Part shown: positions 1-5,602 of the stretch, one piece after another
Position numbering within the stretch: position 1 is the stretch's first letter
How the letters are laid out: every line of letters begins with the position of its first letter
NCBI GenBank assembly: GCA_010021145.1
Contig: RGRP01000048.1
Location: forward strand, 1-6,030
DNA length: 6,030 nucleotides
DNA from: Candidatus Fonsibacter lacus
GTDB lineage: Bacteria; Pseudomonadota; Alphaproteobacteria; Pelagibacterales; Pelagibacteraceae
Reading direction: 5' to 3'
Position numbers and translations under genes: made by a program
Notes under the pieces: generated by a model
What the model saw: only the letters and a program-made list of their open reading frames with translations
Databases searched by the model: none
Told to the model about the DNA's origin: nothing

Positions 1-8
1 ATGAAGAT

Positions 9-24
9 GCATGTAATAACATGC
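9..24. other. Short perfect inverted repeat downstream of sseA
   Basis: GCATGT-AATA-ACATGC forms a perfect 6-bp stem with a 4-base loop. On the + strand it is followed by CTTTAATT, a weak T-rich tract, so it could be a poor intrinsic terminator for a rightward gene ending to the left of the window. On the - strand the stem is followed by ATCTTCAT, which is not a U tract. It lies about 60 bases beyond the sseA stop. A run of nine A (33-41) reads as nine T on the - strand and could help end sseA transcription, but I see no strong stem just before it. The rest of bases 1-81 shows nothing else I can support. Confidence 0.35.
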
Positions 25-81
25 TTTAATTGAAAAAAAAATTTCTTTGTTATTGAAATATACTTGATTCTAGTAGTTTAT

Positions 82-897
82 TTACTGACTAGCCCATTCA
101 GTCCATGAGCCATCATAAACTGAGAATTTCTTTCCATCTATTATTTCAAAGGCCTTAGCAACAATACATGCAGTAACGCCCGAGCCACAAGAAAATACGA
201 CATTAGAATTTTTATTAATATTTATTTCTTCAAATTTTTTTTGAAGCTGTTCTTTAGATAGAAAACATTTTGTTATAGGATCAATGCATTCTGTCCAGGG
301 TATATTGCAACTTTTGGGAATCGATCCACTTTTTAAATTGGGCCGTGGCTCATTTTCAGTACCATTAAATCTGCCTCTACTTCTAGCGTCTACTAATTCA
401 AATTTTTTATTATTAATATTTTCCTTAACCTGGTCAATGAGCACAAGCATTTCATGTTTTGTGATACATTTAAAACTACTTTTTATAAATTTTTTTTCTG
501 GTCCATTTTCTATTTTTTTATTTTCATTTTTCCATTTAATTAAACCACCATCAAGTATAGATATTTTTTTATGACCAAAATAATTAAACATCCACCAAAC
601 TCTAGGAGCGCTAAAAATACCAAGGCTGTCGTAAACTATAATATGATCTGAGTTATTAATCCCAAGTTCTGAAGCTAGTTTTTCAAATAAGTCTGCAGAG
701 GGAATTGTGTGAGGAAATTTTGCTAAAGGATCTGAAAATTTATCGATATCAAAAAAAATTGCCCCAGGAATATGTTCTTTTAAGAATTCATCTTTACCAA
801 TTCTTTTAGTATTTGGCATATGCCAAGAACAATCTAGAACTTTTATATCTTCTTTAAGGAGATTTTTTTCTAGCCATTCGGTTGTAATTAACGACAT
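82..897 (-). CDS. sseA: 3-mercaptopyruvate sulfurtransferase (tandem rhodanese)
   Basis: This 271-residue cytoplasmic enzyme moves the sulfur of 3-mercaptopyruvate to a thiol or cyanide acceptor, releasing pyruvate (EC 2.8.1.2). It has two rhodanese domains. The N-terminal one (about 1-125) is non-catalytic, with EHIPGA at 41-46 and APRVWW at 97-102. The C-terminal one (about 155-271) is catalytic. The active loop is CGSGVTA at 237-243 with Cys237 as nucleophile; CGSGVT is the mercaptopyruvate-type loop, whereas thiosulfate sulfurtransferases usually carry CRxGxT. Arg176 (GRF) and Arg185 (EPR) have the nine-residue spacing of the substrate-binding arginines of mammalian MPST. YDGSW at 261-265 near the C-terminus is also typical. 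Length is close to the usual 280 or so. Its ATG shares one base with the msrA stop (TAATG on the - strand), and GGA lies 8 bases upstream, so translation is probably coupled to msrA. The function call is secure; the physiological acceptor is unknown. Confidence 0.93.
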   Translation of the reverse strand: MSLITTEWLEKNLLKEDIKVLDCSWHMPNTKRIGKDEFLKEHIPGAIFFDIDKFSDPLAKFPHTIPSADLFEKLASELGINNSDHIIVYDSLGIFSAPRVWWMFNYFGHKKISILDGGLIKWKNENKKIENGPEKKFIKSSFKCITKHEMLVLIDQVKENINNKKFELVDARSRGRFNGTENEPRPNLKSGSIPKSCNIPWTECIDPITKCFLSKEQLQKKFEEININKNSNVVFSCGSGVTACIVAKAFEIIDGKKFSVYDGSWTEWASQ

Positions 898-1352
898 TAA
901 TATTTTCCAAGTTTTTTTAGATACTTTTGATGGTATTCTTCTGCTAAATAAAATTCATTAAATTTAGTAATTTCTGTTACAATTTTATTATTAAACATAG
1001 TTTCATTCATTTTTTTTTTAGATTCTTCAGCTTCGATTTTTTGTTTGTTGTCCAAATAAAATATTGCTGAACGATATTGTTTTCCAATATCAGGTCCTTG
1101 TCTATTTAAAGTGGTAGGATTATGACAGGACCAAAAAACATTTAACAGTTCTTTGTAAGTTATAATATTTTCATCAAAATTTATTCTTACAGCTTCAGCA
1201 TGGCCAGTTTCTTCATAGCAAACTTCTTCATAAGTTGGGTTTTTAGTTTCTCCACCGGTGTAACCCACCTCAACTTTTGTTACGCCTTTTGTAAGATCAA
1301 ATTTTTTTTCGACACCCCAAAAACATCCAGCAGCAAAAATAGCAATACTCAT
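897..1352 (-). CDS. msrA: Peptide-methionine (S)-S-oxide reductase MsrA, lacking the C-terminal cysteine
   Basis: MsrA reduces methionine-S-sulfoxide in proteins or as free amino acid back to methionine (EC 1.8.4.11). The 151-residue protein is the bare catalytic core. The active site GCFWG is at 9-13 with nucleophile Cys10, followed by GYTGG (30-34), TGHAEAV (49-55), HNPTTLNRQG (77-86) and QYRSAIF (92-98). Near the end comes AEEYHQKYL (137-145). Most MsrA proteins continue into a GYC-like segment carrying a resolving cysteine, but this one stops at LGKY. The only other cysteines are Cys45, which matches a cysteine common in the family, and Cys76 in the WSCHNP segment. No signal peptide is present, so it is cytoplasmic. 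The ATG at 1352-1350 has no clear Shine-Dalgarno but sits just below an AT-rich promoter-like stretch. A run of ten A on the coding strand (about 1010-1019) encodes Lys-Lys-Lys. It is first in a two-gene unit with sseA. Confidence 0.94.
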   Translation of the reverse strand: MSIAIFAAGCFWGVEKKFDLTKGVTKVEVGYTGGETKNPTYEEVCYEETGHAEAVRINFDENIITYKELLNVFWSCHNPTTLNRQGPDIGKQYRSAIFYLDNKQKIEAEESKKKMNETMFNNKIVTEITKFNEFYLAEEYHQKYLKKLGKY

Positions 1353-1411
1353 AAAATTTTATATTAAAGTTATTTTTATATGTTATGAAAAGATTTAGGT
1401 AAAATATATTG
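1353..1411. promoter_or_regulatory. Divergent spacer between msrA and the EamA transporter, probable promoters
   Basis: This 59-base, strongly AT-rich gap separates two outward-facing gene pairs, so both promoters should lie in or next to it. On the - strand, TATAAA-like hexamers occur at about 1378-1373 and closer to msrA. On the + strand several weak TA-rich hexamers exist, and AGG at 1397-1399 lies 12 bases before the transporter ATG. No convincing paired -35/-10 or operator repeat can be singled out in such AT-rich sequence; the call rests on gene layout. Confidence 0.35.
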
Positions 1412-2281
1412 ATGCCATCATCTAATAGAACAGGATCTTTTTATATGCTGCTAAGCGTTATCTGTTTTTCTATGATGGATATTTTAGTTAAATTAACGAC
1501 AAGTCATTATCCAATTGGTGAGATTGCTTTTTTTAGAGGGTTATTCGGATTAATTCCTATTTTTTTCTTAATACCTAAAAATAAAATATTTACTTTTTTT
1601 AAAACTAAAAAACCCGGGTTGCATTTTATAAGAGCCTTTGCTGGAACATTTGCAATGATCTCAACGTTTATTGGCGTAAAATATATGAAATTATCAGATG
1701 TAGTTTCTATTGCTCAAGCTACACCAGTATTTGTAACAATTTTTTCTATAATTTTTCTTAAAGAAGTCGTTGGTTATAGAAGATGGCTTTCTGTAATCGC
1801 AGGCTTGATTGGAGTTTTGTTTATTACCAAACCAGGAACCAGTCTTTTTAATATATATTGTATTTTTCCAATTTTTTTCTGCATCGGATTTAGCATTGTT
1901 GCAGTTTCAATTAAAAGATTATCCAAAACTGAACCAGATTATCTAATAGCTTTTTATTTTACAGCATTATTAATAATTGTCAGTTCCACAGCAATTTTTT
2001 TTGAAGAATGGAAGATGCCAAATATTTTAGATTTCTTTTATTTATGTATGATAGGAATTTGTGGATCTATTGCAAATTTATTTATGACTACAGCTTATAG
2101 AAGAGCAGATGCATCACTAATAACGCCGCTTAAATATCTAAGTGTTTTGTCAGCAATTGTTTTTGGTTATTATATTTTTTCTGAAATTCCTTCAGTTTCA
2201 ACTGTTATTGGCGCAATAATAATAATTATTAGTTCTTTTATAATATTTAAGCGCGAGCAAATAAAAAATAAGAAACGTTAG
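1412..2281 (+). CDS. EamA/DMT-superfamily inner-membrane transporter
   Basis: This is a 289-residue polytopic membrane protein of the drug/metabolite transporter superfamily with two tandem EamA halves (about 9-140 and 146-280). Ten hydrophobic segments are visible, roughly at 9-27, 36-53, 71-89, 96-115, 124-139, 146-166, 177-196, 207-225, 234-254 and 261-279, with a basic C-terminal tail. Family hallmarks are FFRGLFGL near 40-47, RAFAGT at 74-79, the QATPVFV turn at 102-108, and LKEVVGYRRW at 116-125 leading into a GLIGV segment. The second half repeats this with TPLKYL and a SEIP motif. The substrate cannot be read from sequence: relatives export amino acids or metabolites, and some take up S-adenosylmethionine or riboflavin. 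I chose ATG at 1412; an in-frame TTG at 1409 directly precedes it. It ends 6 bases before alkA, so the two are probably co-transcribed. Confidence 0.88.
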   Translation: MPSSNRTGSFYMLLSVICFSMMDILVKLTTSHYPIGEIAFFRGLFGLIPIFFLIPKNKIFTFFKTKKPGLHFIRAFAGTFAMISTFIGVKYMKLSDVVSIAQATPVFVTIFSIIFLKEVVGYRRWLSVIAGLIGVLFITKPGTSLFNIYCIFPIFFCIGFSIVAVSIKRLSKTEPDYLIAFYFTALLIIVSSTAIFFEEWKMPNILDFFYLCMIGICGSIANLFMTTAYRRADASLITPLKYLSVLSAIVFGYYIFSEIPSVSTVIGAIIIIISSFIIFKREQIKNKKR

Positions 2282-2287
2282 TTTGTG

Positions 2288-2914
2288 ATGAAAAAAATTA
2301 ACCCACCACATTATTGGCATGAGGCAAAAAAATTTTTATCTAAAAAAGATAAGAAATTGGCAAAAATTATTAATCAATATGACGGGCACTTAGTTACAAG
2401 AAATGATCCATTTTATTCATTATGCAGATCAATCATAGGTCAGCAAATCTCAGTAAAAGCCGCAGATTCAATTTGGTTAAAATTTGAAAAGGTAATTAAA
2501 AAAATTACACCAATAAATTTAATAAAATTGCCAAAAGCAAAACTTGTATCTATTGGGTTATCACGTCAAAAAATTTTGTATTTAAGAATAATCGCAAAAG
2601 AATTCTTTAACAAAAGATTGGATATAAAAAATTTACAAAAAATGTCAGACGAAGAAGCGATTAAACACTTGGTTAGGATTAAAGGTATAGGAATTTGGAC
2701 TGCTCAAATGTTTCTAATTTTTAATCTAAACCGATCAAATATTTTTCCATTTTCAGATATTGGTTTGATTAAAGCAATTTCTAAAAATTATAAAAAAGAG
2801 TATCCTTTAAAAAAAGATCAATTAGATTTTTTTAAGAATAAATGGCATCCATACACAACCGTTGCTACTTGGTATATGTGGAGAAGTATAGATCCTGTTC
2901 CCGTTGAATATTAA
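2288..2914 (+). CDS. alkA: DNA-3-methyladenine glycosylase II (short HhH-GPD type)
   Basis: This base-excision repair enzyme removes alkylated purines such as 3-methyladenine by cleaving the N-glycosidic bond (EC 3.2.2.21), leaving an abasic site. The 208-residue protein is the HhH-GPD fold alone and lacks the N-terminal domain of the 282-residue E. coli AlkA, like yeast Mag1-type and many bacterial short forms. SIIGQQIS (48-55) is the conserved helix near the base pocket. RIKGIGIWTA (130-139) is the helix-hairpin-helix that grips DNA. Asp157 in FPFSDIGL is the expected catalytic aspartate. The tail has WHPY (186-189), WYMWR and DPVPVEY, as in proteobacterial homologues. There are only four cysteine-free stretches of note and no iron-sulfur Cys cluster, which argues against an EndoIII/MutY member. 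I preferred ATG 2288; an in-frame GTG immediately precedes it. It follows the transporter by 6 bases with no own promoter visible, and its stop overlaps that of the convergent DUF1330 gene. Confidence 0.9.
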   Translation: MKKINPPHYWHEAKKFLSKKDKKLAKIINQYDGHLVTRNDPFYSLCRSIIGQQISVKAADSIWLKFEKVIKKITPINLIKLPKAKLVSIGLSRQKILYLRIIAKEFFNKRLDIKNLQKMSDEEAIKHLVRIKGIGIWTAQMFLIFNLNRSNIFPFSDIGLIKAISKNYKKEYPLKKDQLDFFKNKWHPYTTVATWYMWRSIDPVPVEY

Positions 2915-3198
2915 ACTCCTTCAACAATCATAAGGTCTCTAACAACTGTATTCTTAGCTATGGACCATGCTTCTTGGTAGTTTTTAGATTTATAACAATT
3001 TAATGCGGTGTCATAATCTTTAAATTCCCAAATAACCGTTCGAATAAACTCTTCACCCTCAAGAGTGACATATTTTCCTCCTCGTACTAAAGGTTTTCCT
3101 CCAAAATCAGTAATAGCCTTCAATGCTTTTTCAGCGTAGCTACCTAATTTTTTTGTATCTTCTGCTTTTTTATATTTTGCGATCCAGTAACCTTTCAT
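2911..3198 (-). CDS. DUF1330 family protein (dimeric alpha-beta barrel)
   Basis: This 95-residue soluble protein has no established biochemical role. It matches the DUF1330 family, which adopts a ferredoxin-like dimeric alpha-beta barrel related to small monooxygenase or EthD-like folds. Hallmarks are the MKGYWIA start, GGKPLVRGGKY at 33-43, VIWEFKDYDTALNCYKS at 55-71, and VRDLMIVEG at 86-94. Length is typical of the family. There is no signal peptide or membrane segment. The start is well supported by a strong Shine-Dalgarno and by agreement with the family N-terminus. It is a single-gene unit facing away from gshA and converging on alkA, with the two TAA stops sharing the palindrome TTAA at 2911-2914. 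The Cys in the CYKS segment is often seen in the family; catalysis is not shown. Confidence 0.88.
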   Translation of the reverse strand: MKGYWIAKYKKAEDTKKLGSYAEKALKAITDFGGKPLVRGGKYVTLEGEEFIRTVIWEFKDYDTALNCYKSKNYQEAWSIAKNTVVRDLMIVEGV

Positions 3199-3279
3199 GA
3201 ATCTCTCCTATTTTAGTTTGATTAAGCGAATATATATTTTTTTTGTTACATTAAAATAAAACAATGTTTGTTGAATTTG
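3199..3279. promoter_or_regulatory. Divergent spacer between DUF1330 and gshA, probable promoters
   Basis: This 81-base gap is the only place for promoters of both the leftward DUF1330 gene and the rightward gshA-gshB operon. On the + strand TTACAT/TAAAAT (about 3247-3257) is a plausible -10 region about 25 bases before the gshA ATG, with no good -35. On the - strand TATATT near 3231-3237 is a plausible -10 for DUF1330, about 35 bases before its ATG. No clear operator palindrome or riboswitch-like structure was seen. Assignment rests mainly on position. Confidence 0.35.
3203..3209 (-). promoter_or_regulatory. Strong Shine-Dalgarno of the DUF1330 gene
   Basis: On the - strand this reads AGGAGAG, with the AGGAG core 6 bases before the ATG. 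It is the only textbook ribosome-binding site in the window; the other genes have weak, distant or no purine-rich sites. It fixes the DUF1330 start and suggests efficient translation. Confidence 0.75.
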
Positions 3280-4671
3280 ATGACTCTAAAGAATAAATTA
3301 GGTCAATTCAAAAATAAATTAGATACTAAATTGCAATACATCGATAACAAACAACAGCTCGTAGAATATTTTTTAAAAGGTTCTAAAACTAAAGATAGTT
3401 GGAGAATTGGAACTGAACATGAAAAATTTTTATTTGATCTTAAAAGTAAAAAACCAATTCCTTATGAAGGTGAAATTAGTATTTTAAAAATCTTTTCAGA
3501 ACTTGAAAAAAATAATTGGATACCAATTAAAGAAGGAAAAAATGTTTTAGGTTTAGTCAAAGATAAAAAAAATATTACTTTAGAGCCCGGTTTACAATTT
3601 GAATTGTCAGGAGATGCTGTTCAAAATATCCATCAAACGTGTAATGAAATTAACTCTTATTTAAAAGAATTAAAAATTGTTTGTGCAAAACTTGGAATCG
3701 GTTTGTTAGGAAATGGATTTGCGCCCATTGCAAAGTTAAGCGATGTTTTTAAATCTCCTAAAAAACGATATGAAATTATGAGAAAATATATGCCAAGTGT
3801 TGGAAGAAATGGCTTAGATATGATGCATAGAACATGTGCCACACAAGTTAATTTAGATTATTTAAATGAGGCTGATTATAAAAAAAAATCAAAATTAATA
3901 GCAGCTATTACTCCTATTGCTGTCTCTTTATTTTCTAATTCTCCATTTAAAGAAAAAGAATTGAACGGTTATTTATCTTATAGAACTCATATTTGGCAAA
4001 ATACTGATAAAAATAGATCTGGTATTCCAGAATTTTTTTTAAAGAACGAAAATAGTTTTGAACGTTATGTGGACTTTGCTCTTAATGTTCCAATGTATTT
4101 TATAATTAAAGATGATGAATATATAGATTGTGCGGGTGAAAGTTTTAATGATTTTATTTCTGGAAAATTGAAAAACTATCCAAATAAAAAGCCAACCATT
4201 CAAGATTGGGAAAATCATGTATCAACTATTTTTACTGAATTAAGATTAAAAAAATATTTAGAAATTAGATCTGCAGATTCTTGTTCATCTGCAGGCATAT
4301 GTTCAATACCTGCATTTTGGACTGGACTTTTGTATAATGAGGTCTCATTAAATCAGGCATTAGAATATATAGAAAATTGGACTTACGAAGATATTTATAA
4401 TGCATATTTAGAAGTTCCAAAAAAAGGTTTTGATACAGAAATTAAAAATAAAAAAATATTTGATCATGCTAAAAAGTTAGTAGATTTGTCAGCTTTAGGA
4501 TTGAAGAATAGAAATCAGACTAATAGTAAAGGAATGGATGAAAATATTTTTCTTAAGGATATTCATAACTTTATTAAAGACAAAAAATCACCAGCTCAGT
4601 CTCTTATAGAAAAGTATAATACTAGATGGAAAGGAGATATATTTAAGATCTTTGATGAAGAAGCATTTTAA
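3280..4671 (+). CDS. gshA: Glutamate-cysteine ligase, plant/alphaproteobacterial (GCS2) type
   Basis: GshA performs the first, usually rate-limiting step of glutathione synthesis: ATP-dependent joining of cysteine to the gamma-carboxyl of glutamate (EC 6.3.2.2). From ATG 3280 the protein has 463 residues, about the family length. It shows RIGTEHEKF (42-50), LEPGLQFELSG (101-111), MHRTCATQVNLDY (182-194), NSPFKEKELNGY (220-231), YRTHIWQNTD (234-243), DWENHVSTIF (309-318) and IPAFWTGLLY (343-352). These belong to the GCS2 family shared by plants and alphaproteobacteria, not the unrelated E. coli GshA type. One conserved stretch is altered: EIRSADSCSSAGIC at 328-341, where relatives I recall have ERGAD/GGPWRRLC-like sequence. 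The start is uncertain: in-frame TTG codons lie at 3268, 3271 and 3277, none of these starts has a Shine-Dalgarno, and the next in-frame ATG is about 500 bases on, beyond essential motifs. It overlaps gshB by 17 bases. Confidence 0.92.
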   Translation: MTLKNKLGQFKNKLDTKLQYIDNKQQLVEYFLKGSKTKDSWRIGTEHEKFLFDLKSKKPIPYEGEISILKIFSELEKNNWIPIKEGKNVLGLVKDKKNITLEPGLQFELSGDAVQNIHQTCNEINSYLKELKIVCAKLGIGLLGNGFAPIAKLSDVFKSPKKRYEIMRKYMPSVGRNGLDMMHRTCATQVNLDYLNEADYKKKSKLIAAITPIAVSLFSNSPFKEKELNGYLSYRTHIWQNTDKNRSGIPEFFLKNENSFERYVDFALNVPMYFIIKDDEYIDCAGESFNDFISGKLKNYPNKKPTIQDWENHVSTIFTELRLKKYLEIRSADSCSSAGICSIPAFWTGLLYNEVSLNQALEYIENWTYEDIYNAYLEVPKKGFDTEIKNKKIFDHAKKLVDLSALGLKNRNQTNSKGMDENIFLKDIHNFIKDKKSPAQSLIEKYNTRWKGDIFKIFDEEAF

Positions 4672-5602
4672 AATAGCCATTCAAATGGACCCGCTTGAGT
4701 CCATTAATATCAAATCAGACAGCACTTATATTTTAGCTCTAGAGGCACAAAAAAGAGGATATAGACTATTTCATTACTTGCCAGAGAATTTGATTTATGA
4801 AAATGGGCGAGTATCTGCTTTAGGCAATGTTTTTAAATTATTTCCAAATAAAAAAATTTTTTTTAAAAAATATCAAACTCAAAAAATATTTCTTGATGAT
4901 TATGATGTTATTTTAGTTAGGCAAGATCCACCATTTAATATGAGTTATATTACGGCAACTTACCTTCTTGAAAAAGTTTCTAATAAAACTCTTATTTTGA
5001 ATAACCCTAAATCAATTAGAGATAATCCTGAAAAATTATCGATGTTTAATTTTAAAAGCGTTATTCCACCTACTCTTATTTCTAAAAATATTGAACAGTG
5101 TTTTAATTTTCAAAAAAAATATAAAAAAACGATTATTAAACCACTTTATGGTAATGGAGGCGAAGGAATTTCAAAATTAGAGGGAATAAATGTTGTGTTA
5201 AAAAGAAAAATTTTAAAATTAATTAATAAATATAAACAGCCAATAGTTATGCAAAAATATTTAAGCGAAATTAAAGAAGGAGATAGAAGAATTATTTTAA
5301 TAGATGGAGAATATGTAGGTTCTGTTGCAAGAATACCAAAAAAGGGTAGCGTTACAGCTAATTTTCATACAGGAGGTACCGCAAAGAAAGTCGGTTTAAT
5401 AAGAAGAGATAAAAAAATATGTAATATTTTAAAACCCTTCCTAAAGAAGAATAAATTATTTTTTACAGGAATTGATATTATTGGAAATTATTTAACAGAG
5501 ATTAACGTAACTTCTCCAACCGGAATTCAAGAGATTAATAGATTAAATGGAGCAAGATTAGAAAAGTTTTTCTGGGATCGAGTTGAAAAAAAATTAAGAT
5601 AG
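4655..5602 (+). CDS. gshB: Glutathione synthetase (ATP-grasp)
   Basis: GshB completes glutathione synthesis by adding glycine to gamma-glutamylcysteine with ATP (EC 6.3.2.3), in the cytoplasm. The 315-residue length matches the bacterial family. The N-terminal domain opens with MDPLESINIKSDST (11-24) and contains VRQDPPFN (88-95) and NNPKSIRDNPEKL (116-128). The ATP-grasp part has IKPLYGNGGEGI (161-172) with the nucleotide-contacting Lys and glycine-rich loop, EGDRR (208-212), GSVARIP, and NFHTGG (236-241). EINVTSPTGIQEI (282-294) carries the expected metal-binding Glu282 and Asn284. The chosen ATG gives an N-terminus that lines up with E. coli GshB; an in-frame TTG precedes it. The start lies 17 bases inside gshA, so translation is probably coupled. 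AAGGAG at 4631-4636 is rather far (18 bases) to be its ribosome site. The 3' end overlaps ptrB on the opposite strand by 9 bases. Confidence 0.95.
   Translation: MKKHFKIAIQMDPLESINIKSDSTYILALEAQKRGYRLFHYLPENLIYENGRVSALGNVFKLFPNKKIFFKKYQTQKIFLDDYDVILVRQDPPFNMSYITATYLLEKVSNKTLILNNPKSIRDNPEKLSMFNFKSVIPPTLISKNIEQCFNFQKKYKKTIIKPLYGNGGEGISKLEGINVVLKRKILKLINKYKQPIVMQKYLSEIKEGDRRIILIDGEYVGSVARIPKKGSVTANFHTGGTAKKVGLIRRDKKICNILKPFLKKNKLFFTGIDIIGNYLTEINVTSPTGIQEINRLNGARLEKFFWDRVEKKLR

Noticed and set aside
1..33. Possible 3' tail of a rightward gene (frame open to TGA at 31-33, another frame to TAA at 27-29)
   Set aside because: At most ten codons are visible and no family can be recognised; the hairpin at 9-24 would lie inside it. 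Needs the sequence to the left.
284..574. Open frame of 96 codons on the + strand
   Set aside because: It lies fully antisense to sseA, whose motifs are clear; the product is low-complexity Leu/Phe/Ser-rich and has no family features.
3657..3842. Open frame of 61 codons on the - strand
   Set aside because: It is antisense to a strongly conserved part of gshA, with no Shine-Dalgarno and no recognisable motifs.
4631..4636. AAGGAG as the gshB ribosome-binding site
   Set aside because: It is 18 bases from the ATG and encodes part of the conserved GshA C-terminus, so it may be coincidental; not listed as a feature.
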